Below, one piece after another: positions 38,375 through 48,366 of a stretch of 51,891 nt of DNA. This DNA comes from Chrysophaeum taylorii (Eukaryota; Sar; Pelagophyceae; Pelagomonadales; Pelagomonadaceae), in contig JAQMWT010000243.1 of the NCBI GenBank assembly GCA_029834535.1, positions 1 to 51,891 of the forward strand, given 5' to 3'. The notes beneath the pieces were generated by a model. The model had not been told where the DNA came from, made no database searches, and saw nothing but the letters and a program-made list of their open reading frames with translations. A program made the position numbers and the translations under genes. Position 1 is the first letter of the stretch. Every line of letters begins with the position of its first letter.

Positions 38375-38645
38375 GTCAGGGAGTTGAGAAACTCGACTGG
38401 AAAGAGCGAGATATCGCTTCCGACCCACCTCGTCGTCCGAAAAGAACTCCGACGCCTCGTCACCGGGAAAAGCAGCGGTCATGCGCGCATTGACAGCATC
38501 GACGACATCGTTTCGGCGGGGCGTGAGAATGGCGCGCTGGCTGGAAGAGCCATCGCGGGTCGTGAAAATCGTATGCGAGGTCGCCGTATACGGCTTGGAC
38601 CTCAGGTCTGCGGCTCGCGCCTACCTGATCCTAAACCCCAAATAC
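38375..38645 (-). pseudogene. Helitron helicase fragment, partial unit
   Basis: Minus-strand match to the helicase 3' fragment in the ~1-kb units (compare 46990-47260): GCGCCATTCTCACGCCCCG and the GACGAGGCGTCGGAGTTCTT region. It ends in TAGGATCAGGTAGGCGCGAG (minus strand), the common left boundary of all units. Non-functional. Confidence 0.7.
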
Positions 38646-38788
38646 GGGGACACACCCCCCTCTTAGCAGTCGACATTTAAAGACAAACACCCCCCCCACA
38701 CACACCCCTCTTAGCAGTCGACATTTGAAGACAAACAACGTTTCGCAGTCGACATTTAAAGACAAACAACGTTTAAATAAGTAGGGCC
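38646..38788. repeat. Three copies of a CCCCTCTTAGCAGTCGACAT tail repeat
   Basis: CACCCCCCTCTTAGCAGTCG, CATTTAAAGACAAACA and variants occur three times. The same tail follows both PD-(D/E)XK retroelement fragments (43545 and 49065-49180), so it is the 3' end of that family. Confidence 0.7.
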
Positions 38789-38885
38789 CTAATCTAATAT
38801 AATATAATATAATATAACATAACATAATATAATATAATATAATCTAATATAATATAATATAATCTAATCTAATCTAATCTGATCT
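38789..38885. repeat. AT-rich microsatellite (TAATA)n/(TAATC)n
   Basis: About 19 pentanucleotide units, first TAATA/TAACA, then TAATC. A short (TCTAA)n run also lies at 42062-42085. Confidence 0.95.
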
Positions 38886-39010
38886 AATCTTAACTACTAA
38901 TCGACAGATGTTTGTTTGTTTGTTTGTTTGTCTGTCTGTCTTTAAATGTCGACTGCTAAGAGGGGGGTGTGTGTGGGGAGCATGAAGGATGTGGGTGGGT
39001 TTGTGGGTCT
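38886..39010 (-). repeat. Retroelement tail repeat in reverse orientation
   Basis: Reverse complement of 49075-49225: ACTACTAATCGACAGATG, (TTTG)n, TGTCGACTGCTAAGAGGGGG and GAGCATGAAGGATGTGGGTG. The same ACTACTAATCGACAGATG precedes each plus-strand helicase unit. Confidence 0.75.
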
Positions 39011-40018
39011 GTCTGTCCCTCGATTTAGGGTAAGGATCGGGTAGGCGCGAGAGTGAGGATCAGGTAGGCGCGAGAGCCAGACCGTGATCCTCCAAGCCGT
39101 CTACGGCGACCTCGCAGACTATTTCCACGACCCGCGGCGGCTCTTTCAGCGCGCCATTCTCACGCCCCGTCGAAACGATGTTGTCGATGCTGACAACGCG
39201 CGCATGACCGCGGCCTTTTTTTCCCGGAGACGAGGCGTCGGAGTTCTTTTCGGCCGACTAGGTTGGGTCGGAAGACGACGCCTCGCTCTCAAGAGTCGAG
39301 TTTTGAACTCCCTGACAACCAACGGCATGCTGACTTTGATCGCGAGCTTAAAGTCTTCGCAACCTCGACCCGTCGCACGGCCACTGCAACGGTACCAGAT
39401 ACATGATCGATCGTGTCGTTGTCACCGAGGCTCCTCCAACCTGTATCCCTTAAGGCCCGCCTACGCCAAACGATCAACAAGAGCCAGGGCCAGACGCCCC
39501 GCGAGGTCGGCGTCCTCTTGCCCAAGCCCGTCTTCTGTCACGTCCAGCTCTACGTGGCTCTCTGTCGATCGGCAACCCCGAGGATATGCTCTTCTGAGTC
39601 GACGACTCCACCCTACCCCACACGTGCTGCGCAATACCGATAAGCCCCCTCCCGGCGTCTACACGCGCACTGTAGGTGAACTTACTGGGACCAGGTGAAC
39701 TTACTGGGGTTTGAGATTGGGACTAGGTGAATATAGTGACCAGGTGAACTTACTGGGACCAGGTGACTTGGGGGTTTTAGAGTAAACTGAAAGGTTAGCG
39801 GCGTGTGCGGATCGAAGCAGCTTAGATTGGCGGAGGCGACAGCGACGAGCTCGAAGGAGTGGTGTGAGTACGATTGGGTTTACGCCGAACTTACTGGGGT
39901 TAGAGATTTGGACTAGGCGAACTTACTGACCAGGTGAACTTACTGGGACCAGGTGAACTTACTGGGGTTAGAGATTGGGACTAGGTGAACTTACTGGCGA
40001 ACTTACTGGCCTGCACTT
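39011..40018 (+). repeat. Helicase-minisatellite unit 1
   Basis: Starts CCCTCGATTTAGGGTAAGG. From about 39085 to 39650 it matches the Helitron helicase 3' part (RLFQRAILTPRRNDVVDADN, then [10 protein letters not shown] and [10 protein letters not shown] in another frame), frameshifted and shortened. From about 39660 it has repeats of AGGTGAACTTACTGG at 15-22 bp spacing, ending CTGGCCTGCACTTGTATAAC. It cannot encode a working helicase. Confidence 0.85.
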
Positions 40019-40063
40019 GTATAACTACTAATCGACAGATGTTTGTTTGTCTGTTTGTCCCTC

Positions 40064-41048
40064 GATTTAGGGTAAGGATCAGGTAGGCCCGAGAGTAAGG
40101 ATCAGGTAGGCGCGAGAGCCAGACCGTGATCCTCCAAGCCGTCTACGGCGACCTCGCAGACTATTTCCACGACCCGCGGCGGCTCTTTCAGCGCGCCATT
40201 CTCACGCCCCGTCGAAACGATGTTGTCGATGCTGACAACGCGCGCATGACCGCGGCCTTTTTTTCCCGGAGACGAGGCGTCGGAGTTCTTTTCGGCCGAC
40301 TAGGTTGGGTCGGAAGACGACGCCTCGCTCTTTACAGTCGAGTTTTGAACTCCCTGACAACCAACGGCATGCTGACTTTGATCGCGAGCTTAAAGTCTTC
40401 GCAACCTCGACCCGTCGCACGGCCACTGCAACGGTACCAGATACATGATCGATCGTGTCGTTGTCACCGAGGCTCCTCCAACCTGTATCCCTTAAGGCCC
40501 GCCGACGCCAAACGATCAACAAGAGCCAGGGCCAGACGCCCCGCGAGGTCGGCGTCCTCTTGCCCAAGCCCGTCTTCTGCCACGTCCAGCTCTACGTGGC
40601 TCTCTGTCGATCGGCAACCCCGAGAATATGCTCTTCTGAGTCGACGACTCCACCCTACCCCACACGTGCTGCGCAATACCGATAAGCCCCCTCCCAGCGT
40701 CTACACGCGCACTGTAGGTGAACTTACTGGGACCACGTGAACTTACTGGGGTTTGAGATTGGGACTAGGTGAATATAGTGACCAGGTGAACTTACTGGGA
40801 CCAGGTGAGCTTACTGGGGGTTTTAGAGTAAACTCAAAGGTTAGCGGCGTGTGCGGATCAAAGCAGCTTAGATTGGCGGAGGCGACAGCGACGAGCTCGA
40901 AGGAGTGGTGTGAGTACGAGTGGGTTTACGCCGAACTTACTGGGGTTAGAGATTTGGACTAGGTGAACTTACTGACCAGGTGAACTTACTGGGGTTAGAG
41001 ATTGGGACTAGGTGAACTTACTGGCGAACTTACTGGCCTGCACTTGTA
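40064..41048 (+). repeat. Helicase-minisatellite unit 2
   Basis: Nearly identical to unit 1 over its whole length, with scattered substitutions (for example CTCTTTACAGTCG for CTCTCAAGAGTCG). The same indels relative to the Helitron show duplication after decay. Separated from unit 1 by ACTACTAATCGACAGATG and (TTTG)n. Confidence 0.88.
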
Positions 41049-41077
41049 TAACTACTAATCGACAGATGTTTGTTTGT

Positions 41078-42066
41078 TCTCGATTTAGGGTAAGGATCAG
41101 GTAGGCCGAGAGTAAGGATCAGGTAGGCGCGAGAGCCAGACAGTGATCCTCCAAGCCGTCTACGGCGACCTCGCAGACTATTTCCACGACCCGCGGCGGC
41201 TCTTTCAGCGCGCCATTCTCACGCCCCGTCGAAACGATGTTGTCGATGCTGACAACGCGCGCATGACCGCGGCCTTTTTTTCCCGGAGACGAGGCGTCGG
41301 AGTTCTTTTCGGCTGACTAGGCTGGGTCGGAAGACGACGCCTCGCTCTTTACAGTAGAGTTTTCAACTCCCTGACAACCAACGGGATGCTGACTTTGAGC
41401 GCGAGCTTAAGGTCTTCGAAACCTCGACCCGTCGCACGGCCACTGCAACGGTACCAGATACATGATCGATCGTGTCGTTGTCACCGAGGCTCCTCCACCG
41501 AGGCTCCTCCAACCTGTATCCCTTAAGGCCCGCCTACGCCAAACGATCAACAAGAGCCAGGGCCAGACGCCCCGCGAGGTCGGCGTCCTCTTGGCGAAGC
41601 CCGTCTTCTGCCACGTCCAGCTCTACGTGGCTCTCTGTCTATCGGAAACCCCGAGGATATCCTCTTCTTGGTCGACGACTCCACCCTACTCCACACGTGC
41701 TGCGCAATACCGATAAGCCCCCTCCCGGCGTCTACACGCGCACTGTAAGTGTACTTACTGGGACCAGGTGAACTTACTGGGGTTTGAGATTGGGACTAGG
41801 TGGACTGAGTGACCAGGTGAAACTGGGGCCAGGTGAACATACTGGGGTTTTCAGAGTAAAGGGTTTTTAGAGTAAACTCAAAGGCTGGCGGCGCGTGCGG
41901 ACCAAAGCAGCTTAGATTGGCGGAGGCGAGAGCGACGAGCTCAAAGGAGTTGGTTAGAGCTAGGTGAACTTACTGACCAGGTGAACTTATATGAAACTTA
42001 CTGGGACCAGGTGAACTTACTGGGGTTAGAGATTGGGACTGGGTGAACTTACTTGCCTGCACTTGT
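41078..42066 (+). repeat. Helicase-minisatellite unit 3
   Basis: Third tandem unit, more diverged: a 15-bp duplication (CACCGAGGCTCCTCC twice near 41485), premature TGA at about 41315, and a rearranged minisatellite. It ends CTTGCCTGCACTTGTC before the TCTAA run. Confidence 0.85.
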
Positions 42067-42170
42067 CTAATCTAATCTAATCTAATGATGGCGCGCTTCA
42101 AACCAAACATTATTATTATGAGGACGACGACGAAGAAGTCTTAGTTGTGTTGCCTGCGCAGCAAAGTTGA

Positions 42171-43469
42171 AGAGTTGAGTTGGACGGACTTCGGGCTGAT
42201 CTCCGTACCACGCTGGCTTCCCACGGCGGCGCTGGTTCCGGCGACCCCACCAACGTTCATCTCGTCGACGGTCCTCTCTCCCACGAATTCGTCTCCATGG
42301 GCGTCCTCGTCGACCCCACCATCTCGACACCCGTGCTCATACCCCAACTCCAGCGTGCTCTAACCTCCCAGCGCGAGACAGCTCGGGCCACTGCACTCCA
42401 GCGCCTTGCGTCCACCCTTCCCATCATCGATGCACTTCGAGTAGCGGCGTCCTCATGGGATCGCTTCTCGACCACGCTCATCAGCTCGTGGCCCAGCTCC
42501 GCCCTTCAAATCCCCAACCGCTGCTGGGCTGAGATGTGTGCCCAGTACTTTGGCTACCCCTCTCCAGCTTGTTCGGGCCTCGTGGGCACTCGCATTCTGG
42601 GCACTGACGTCGTTCTCGACGCTCACGGCAAGGTGCTTCTCACGCAGGCCAACCTTGTCAACCGCGGAGGACCGCGGACCACCTGGCATGACGGCCAGCT
42701 CGAGTGCGCCCTCTGCAGCGTCAAAGAGGCCGGCATTCCAGCCCTGTCCGAGGTTTTCGGCATCTTTGCTGACGTCGTCGCCCCTACCATTCGCACGCGC
42801 CTCTACGGCCGGTACCGAGGCAATCTCGCCCGTCGCCACGTCGTCCCAGACATCCTCACCACGCTCGACAACAAGGAGCAACTATACGACATCAAAACCC
42901 TCGCTTGGGGTTCGTTGTACACCGCCCACGCCCTCCATCCCTCCCACCCGTCGCCTGTCGATCGGCGCGCAGCGCAAGTCCACTCCGAATACCTCGCTCA
43001 CGCCCGCGGCATCGACGCCATCATCCCCCAGCCGGGTACAGCGCCACCGCCTGGCTTCTTGGGCCCTGTCGAACAGCGGCTACGTAGCTACGGCACCGTC
43101 GCCGGCCTCGTCTTTGGTGCCTTCGGTGAGGCCAGCGCGGCGTGCCACGCTCTCGCCCAAACATGCGCAGAGCGCATCGCTGCGCGAACCTGGGTGGCAA
43201 GCGGCTGCGCCAACTTCACAGAGGCAAAGGCGGCCCAAACTCGCCGCATCTACCGTGAGTGGGGGATCGCCAACGCATTAGGCCGGGCTCGCTGTGCCCT
43301 CACCGCCCTCACCCATGTCGCCGCCTCGGGGAACCCCGCCCAGGCCGCCCGATCCCAGCAGGACGTCACCCTTCGTCGCACATACGTCCGGCGGCAGCAT
43401 GCGTACGACCTACGGGCGGGGCCCGTCCTCTCTTCGCCTGCCCCAAGCCTCGGCGATGACCCCGACTAG
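42171..43469 (+). CDS. C-terminal fragment of a retroelement protein with PD-(D/E)XK-like nuclease core
   Basis: The frame is open from 42171 (stop TGA 42168-42170 just upstream) to TAG 43467-43469; the first ATG is near 42297, so this is probably a 5'-truncated copy. Central motif: VVPDILTTLD, 8 residues, YDIKTLAWG (about 42845-42905), giving the PD...D-I-K pattern of restriction-like nucleases. Further conserved-looking blocks are GPVEQRLRSYGTVAGLVFGA, FGEASAACHALAQTCAER and RAKAAQTRRIYREW-type helices. R2/CRE-class LINEs carry such a nuclease C-terminal to RT; here no RT precedes it. A second, frameshifted copy lies at 48366-49055. Intact over about 430 codons. Confidence 0.6.
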   Translation, partial: RVELDGLRADLRTTLASHGGAGSGDPTNVHLVDGPLSHEFVSMGVLVDPTISTPVLIPQLQRALTSQRETARATALQRLASTLPIIDALRVAASSWDRFSTTLISSWPSSALQIPNRCWAEMCAQYFGYPSPACSGLVGTRILGTDVVLDAHGKVLLTQANLVNRGGPRTTWHDGQLECALCSVKEAGIPALSEVFGIFADVVAPTIRTRLYGRYRGNLARRHVVPDILTTLDNKEQLYDIKTLAWGSLYTAHALHPSHPSPVDRRAAQVHSEYLAHARGIDAIIPQPGTAPPPGFLGPVEQRLRSYGTVAGLVFGAFGEASAACHALAQTCAERIAARTWVASGCANFTEAKAAQTRRIYREWGIANALGRARCALTALTHVAASGNPAQAARSQQDVTLRRTYVRRQHAYDLRAGPVLSSPAPSLGDDPD

Positions 43470-43492
43470 GTCCCGCGTACTTATCTACGCCC

Positions 43493-43605
43493 GTCAGGCA
43501 CATCCCTCCTACCCCACAAACCCACCCACATCCTTCATGCCCCCCCCACACACCCCCCTCTTAGCAGTCGTTAAAGACAAACAAGCAGACAAACAGACAG
43601 ACGAA
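43493..43605 (+). repeat. 3' tail of the nuclease-bearing element
   Basis: CCCACAAACCCACCCACATC, CACCCCCCTCTTAGCAGTCG, then (ACAAACAGAC)-type repeats. It fixes the 3' end of the preceding element. Confidence 0.7.
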
Positions 43606-44072
43606 AATTTCCCAATTAGAAGCAAGGATGTCCTTTGGTTGAAAAACTAGCCCTCTCGAAGAGAAGGTTACATCTGGCGCATCAGAAAAAAACTCTCTCT
43701 CCAGGGCCTCGTGACGTCATGCGCCCATCCTGTTGCAAACAACTCAAAATCTACGGTCATCGGCCAAGCCTAGAAGCGTTCGGCGACGAGCATCCTCCAC
43801 AGGTCCCGTCGGTCCCATCGTACCAGCACCTTGGTCGTACTCGCCCCGGGTGTCCCTGAGTAAGAAACGCAACGCGGCTAGGTGGAAATCGGTTGACACG
43901 GCTGTTCAATGCGAGCGACGAAACCCTCATTCGCCGCGTTTTGGCTCGCAGCGTCGCCCCCAGAGCCCTGTATAGAGCTTTAAGTCCTCGGCACATACCA
44001 CCGAGGGCCTCGACAGCGGAGCGCTCTATAGAGGCTTGTACTTTGGTTGCTGTTTGTGCATTCAGTGCCGAC

Positions 44073-44714
44073 GATGCCACCGAAGTTGCGTCTCCGCGTC
44101 GACGACCCAGTTGTTGCTGCACACTCTTTCAAACGCCCACCGGCCGACGCGCCTGGTCCGATTGCCTTTTGAAAGAGACTCTCGAGCAACGCGGGGTTGC
44201 TGGCGTCACCGAACTCCCGTACAATCGATCCTCGGCATCGACCGCAAACACAGCAAGCCCGAGATCCTCCAATATCAGGAACGCGTTCGCATGCCAAGCT
44301 TCCGGCCGACGCTCGACCGTTTAAGCCTTAATCGTCAAAAAAATTACCGAGGTCATCGCCGCCTTTGAGAGAGGCGAGGTCGACGATCACGTGCACGTCG
44401 ACAAGGTTGCTGTTGGGCTCTTCTTCATCAAGAATTTCGAGCAGCGCCTCGCCAGTGCAGAGGGCCAAAGGACGACGCCACCAAAGTACGCGAGGCGCAG
44501 TAGAAGAAGGATGAGATCGCGCGCGCTGGAAGAGCTGAAGCAACGCGTCTACGACTCGCTTCGCAAGCTCACCACCATAGAGCCGTACACGTACCTCTCC
44601 CGGATCGGCTTTAAAGGCCGCAGCAAGCTCACATTGAAGGACCAACGTTTTGAAGGGCTGTGCGACCGCCTCATGCTCGGCCCGCGGCACCGGCGGAGAA
44701 GTCCAGGGCTCTGA
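44073..44714 (+). pseudogene. Broken gene inside the TIR element
   Basis: Possible start ATG 44073 (MPPKLRLRVDDPVVAAHSFK), which runs to a stop after 33 codons. Protein-like sequence continues in other frames: ILGIDRKHSKPEILQYQERV, then from about 44327 ALIVKKITEVIAAFERGEVD, HVDKVAVGLFFIKNFEQR and RKLTTIEPYTYLSRIGFKGR, with a stop at 44712-44714. Basic, helical, with a DNA-binding look. I do not recognise a DDE core. It may be the remains of the element's transposase or an accessory protein. Confidence 0.4.
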
Positions 44715-44760
44715 CCACCGCGTCCGAGGAATCGTCCACCGACGCTTCAGCATAGCGCTT

Positions 44761-44908
44761 GGTATGTATCTAATACATTGTGTGACGTGGTACTAGTGAG
44801 GGTAAGGCTCAATAAAATTGCCTTTTCCCAATAGCCAAAAGTTTAGTATGTATCTAAGACATCGTGTGACATGCTACGTGTGAGGGTGAGGCTCAATAAA
44901 CCTGCCCA
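44761..44908 (+). repeat. Tandem duplication carrying two AATAAA signals
   Basis: GTATGTATCTAA.ACAT.GTG to GGCTCAATAAA occurs twice with a period of about 86 bp. It follows the broken gene and precedes the right inverted repeat, as a 3' untranslated region with a doubled polyadenylation signal would. Confidence 0.7.
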
Positions 44909-45108
44909 TTTCTGATGCGCCAGATGCAAAGGTGTTGACCAAAGCTCTTCGGGTGATTAATGCGTTGGCGAAACCGTCGTCGCCAGCTCCGTATTTCTGG
45001 ATGTTCGATACTAAACGGATCGCAAAAACGGGAAGTTCAATGTGCGTCCCCGTCTGTCCCCTGCGTCCCCTGCGTCCGTAGCGGTGTTCTTCCGCATTTT
45101 CTTTTTAC

Positions 45109-45255
45109 TTGCTAGGAAGAAAAGTTGCGTATAGGACGCAAGACTGCTTCGGGTGTTCTTCCGTAGTTTCTTTTCATTAGACCCGTTCTCTACCGAATAA
45201 AGTTGGCCAGGAAATGAAATTGGCCAAATAATCAGGGCGGGATATTCGGAGGATT
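45109..45255. repeat. Left end of a TIR-bounded composite
   Basis: 45109-45163 (TTGCTAGGAAG ... GGACGCAAGACTGCTTCGGG) is a direct repeat of 49344-49397. Next, 45181-45195 ACCCGTTCTCTACCG is the exact complement of 49324-49338. AAGTTGGCC and TTGGCCAAATAATCAGGGC extend the inverted similarity to about 75 bp. Confidence 0.65.
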
Positions 45256-45332
45256 TTCAAATAACCGGACTTCACTTGGCTCGGGATTTTCGAGGGCGTC
45301 AAAGTCAAAAAACTCGTATGAATATCCCGAGT

Positions 45333-46190
45333 ATGGCGAGGACCACGAAGGAAGCGCAGCGGCGGGCGGCGACGCTGAAGATCAAACCCGGCTGGGCTGC
45401 GACGACGATGCAGAGCTGTACCCCGAAGGTGTCGCGGCCGGAAAACAAACTCCTCGCGGCGGAGATCAAGCGCCGGGCCGCAGAGCGAAGCTTGCCGGAC
45501 CCCAAGTGCAAGGGCTGGACCTGGGCCGCGCTCGTGGCTTGGCTCGAAAAGGTGGGGACGACAACCGCGGCCTCCACACTGAGCGACTCGGCCGAGTCGG
45601 AGCCGGAGGGCGCAGAGCCAGAGGCTGCATCCGTCGGCGCAGCGTGTGCGGCGGCAACTGAGGCCGCGTCCCCGAGCTGGCGCAGCCCGCTTCGTGAAGC
45701 TCGCTCGCCGCCGTCACCGTCAAAGAATCACTGGTCGAAGGATCCAAGCCGATCGCGGATGGTCATGTCTATCGTCCAGACGCGAGGCGCCCACCTTTTG
45801 CGGGACATGGCGCAACTCGACGCCGAGGAGCCCAGCTTGCACTGGGCGGAGCTGGCAAATGTCTGCAAATCGAACGATCCAGCAGTGGACGATATCCTGC
45901 TTGCCGCCGATCCGGATGTTCCCGAGCTCGTCCGGAACCTACAACCCCATTCTTACCTTCTTGATTCCTCCTCCGCACCTCAGCACCTCCATCGCCTCCG
46001 CCTCCCGGCGTCCGGCCCGCCCCTACCACCGGCCGCCTCCTCCGATATGAAGAGTGCTATCGTTATAATTAGCGGTGCCGAGGGCGCCGAAGCCCGAACC
46101 CCCTCCTCGCGGAGGAACGCCTCAAGCATAGTGCGCGGGGTGGGACCGGACCTTTCGCCGCGATTCGACGACGCTTTACCGCTGCGGTGA
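45333..46190 (+). CDS. Unrecognised 285-aa basic/acidic protein within the TIR composite
   Basis: The frame is open from a TTG at 45276; ATGs lie at 45318 and 45333, and MARTTKEAQRRAATLK at the latter is a plausible start. The N-terminus is basic. A compact central block (RPENKLLAAEIKRRAAERSL, KCKGWTWAALVAWLEKVG) resembles small DNA-binding modules of transposon-encoded proteins. Then come Ala/Glu/Ser-rich and Pro-rich low-complexity parts, and LLRDMAQLDAEEPSLHWAEL. The end (after about 46050) is probably not original. Intact frame, located just inside the left inverted repeat, so I infer it belongs to that element. No catalytic motif is seen. Confidence 0.5.
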   Translation: MARTTKEAQRRAATLKIKPGWAATTMQSCTPKVSRPENKLLAAEIKRRAAERSLPDPKCKGWTWAALVAWLEKVGTTTAASTLSDSAESEPEGAEPEAASVGAACAAATEAASPSWRSPLREARSPPSPSKNHWSKDPSRSRMVMSIVQTRGAHLLRDMAQLDAEEPSLHWAELANVCKSNDPAVDDILLAADPDVPELVRNLQPHSYLLDSSSAPQHLHRLRLPASGPPLPPAASSDMKSAIVIISGAEGAEARTPSSRRNASSIVRGVGPDLSPRFDDALPLR

Positions 46191-46319
46191 CGACGGCCGT
46201 GCGACCATCGTCGTCGCTGTCCGATTCGGGGTCGCTCGCATCAGCGCACCGTCGTTCCGGACAAAGTTGTCACAGCCTTGCTGCGCTTAGCATACGAACC
46301 GCAAAAACCGTGACAAGTG

Positions 46320-47262
46320 CAGGCCAGTAAGTTCACCTAGTCCCAATCTCTAACCCCAGTAAGCTCACCTGGTCAGTAAGTTCACCTAGTCCAAATCTCT
46401 AACCCCAGTAAGTTCGGCGTAAACCCACTCGTGCTCACACCCACTCCTTTGACCTTGTCGCTCTCACCCCCGCCAATCCAAGCTGCATTGATCCGCACGC
46501 GCCGCCAACCCTTGAGTTTACTCTAAAAACCCCAGTAAGTTCACCTGGTCCCAGTAAGTTCACCTGGTCACTCAGTTCACCTAGTCCCAATCTCAAACCC
46601 CAGTAAGTTCACCTGGTCCCAGTAAGTTCACCTACAGTGCGCGTGTAGACGCCGGGAGGGGGCTTATCGGTATTGCGCAGCACGTGTGGGGTAGGGTGGA
46701 GTCGTCGACTCAGAAGAGCATACCCTCGGGGTTGCCGATCGACAGAGAGCCACGTAGAGCTGGACGTGACAGAAGACGGGCTTGGGCAAGAGGACGCCGA
46801 CCTCGCGGGGCGTCTGGCCCTGGCTCTTGTTGATCGTTTGGCGTCGGCGGGCCTTAAGGGATACAGGTTGGAGGAGCCTCGGTGACACGACACGATCGAT
46901 CATGTATCTGGTACCGTTGCAGTGGCCGTGCGACGGGTCGAGGTTGCGAAGACTTTAAGCTCGCGATCAAAGTCAGCATGCCGTTGGTTGTCAGGGAGTC
47001 GAAAACTCGACTGTAAAGAGCGAGGCGTCGGCTTCCGACCCAACCTAGTCGGCCGAAAAGAACTCCGACGCCTCGTCTCCGGGAAAAAAAGGCCGCGGTC
47101 ATGCGCGCGTTGTCAGCATCGACAACATCGTTTCGACGGGGCGTGAGAATGGCGCGCTGAAAGAGCCGCCGCGGGTCGTGGAAACAGTCTGCGAGGTCGC
47201 CGTAGACGGCTTGGAGGATCAATGCCTGCCTGGCTCGCGGGCCTACCTGATCCTTACCCTAA
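46320..47262 (-). repeat. Helicase-minisatellite unit, inverted copy 1
   Basis: Minus-strand counterpart of units 1-3: minisatellite (CCCAGTAAGTTCACCTGGT) at 46320-46635, helicase fragment 46640-47225, boundary CCTTACCCTAAATCGAGGGA. ORFs inside are fragments only. Confidence 0.88.
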
Positions 47263-47278
47263 ATCGAGGGACAAACAA

Positions 47279-47280
<2 letters not shown>

Positions 47281-47362
<82 letters not shown>
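47281..47362. repeat. (CAGA)n microsatellite
   Basis: About 20 uninterrupted CAGA units, an expanded version of the CAGACAAACAGACAGA tail that precedes ACATCTGTCGATTAGTAGT in the other copies. Confidence 0.97.
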
Positions 47363-47365
<3 letters not shown>

Positions 47366-47388
47366 TCTGTCGATTAGTAGTAAGGACA

Positions 47389-48366
47389 AGTGCAGGCCAG
47401 TAAGTTCACCTAGTCCCAATCTCTAACCCCAGTAAGTTCACCTAATCCCAGTAAGTTTCATATAAGTTCACCTAGTCCAAATCTCTAACCCCAGTAAGTT
47501 CACCTGGTCCCAGTAAGTTTCATATAAGTTCACCTGGTCAGTAAGTTCACCTAGCTCACACCCCACCCGAGCTCGTCGCTCTCCCTAATCTAAGCTGCGA
47601 TCACACGCCGCTAACCTTTGAGTTTACTCTGAAACCCTCAGTAAGTTCACCTGGTCCAGTAAGTTCACCTGGTCACTCAGCTCACCTAGTCCCAATCTCA
47701 AACCCCAGTAAGTTCACCTGGCCCAGTAAGTTCACCTACAGTGCGCGTGTAGACGCCGGGAGGGGGCTTATCGGTTTTGCGCAGCACGTGTGGGGTAGGG
47801 TGGAGTCGTCGACCCGGAAGAGGATAACCTCGGGGTTGCCGATCGATAGAGAGGCACGTAGAGCTGGACGTGGCAGAAGACGGGCTTGGGCAAGAGGACG
47901 CCGACCTCGCGGGGCGTCTGGCCCTGGCTCTTGTTGATCGTTTGGCGTCGGCGGGCCTTAAGGGATACAGGTTGGAGGAGCCTCGGTGACACGACACGAT
48001 CGATCATGTATCTGGTACCGTTGCAGTGGCCGTGCGACGGGTCGAGGTTGCGAAGACATTAAGCTCGCGATCAAAGTCAGCATGCCGTTGGTTGTCAGGG
48101 AGTTGAAAACTCGACTCTTGAGAGCGAGGCGTCGGCTTCCGACCCAACCTAGTCGGCCGAAAAGAACTCCGACGCCTCGTTTCCGGGAAAAAAAGGCCGC
48201 GGTCATGCGCGCGTTGTCAGCATCGACAACATCGTTTCGACGGGGCGTGAGCATGGCGCGCTGAAAGAGCCGCCGCGGGTCGTGGAAATAGTCTGCGAGG
48301 TCGCCGTAGACGGCTTCAGGATCAATGGCCGACTCGCGGGCCTACCTGATCCTTACCCTAAATCGA
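47389..48366 (-). repeat. Helicase-minisatellite unit, inverted copy 2
   Basis: Same structure as inverted copy 1, in tandem with it; minisatellite 47397-47740, helicase part 47745-48330. It joins at CCCTAAATCGAGG directly to the second nuclease fragment, without the tail seen elsewhere. Confidence 0.87.

Larger units (their letters stand above)
43669..44928. mobile_element. 1.26-kb terminal-inverted-repeat element
   Basis: Perfect 18-bp inverted ends CATCTGGCGCATCAGAAA at 43671-43688 and its complement at 44909-44926. AAGGT at 43664-43668 and 44929-44933 would be a 5-bp target-site duplication. It holds a broken plus-strand gene and a duplicated 3' segment with AATAAA. No known transposase signature, so superfamily is open. 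Confidence 0.75.

Noticed and set aside
43893..44324. 143-codon ORF within the TIR element
   Set aside because: Low-complexity Arg/Ser frame; protein-like pieces lie in other frames.
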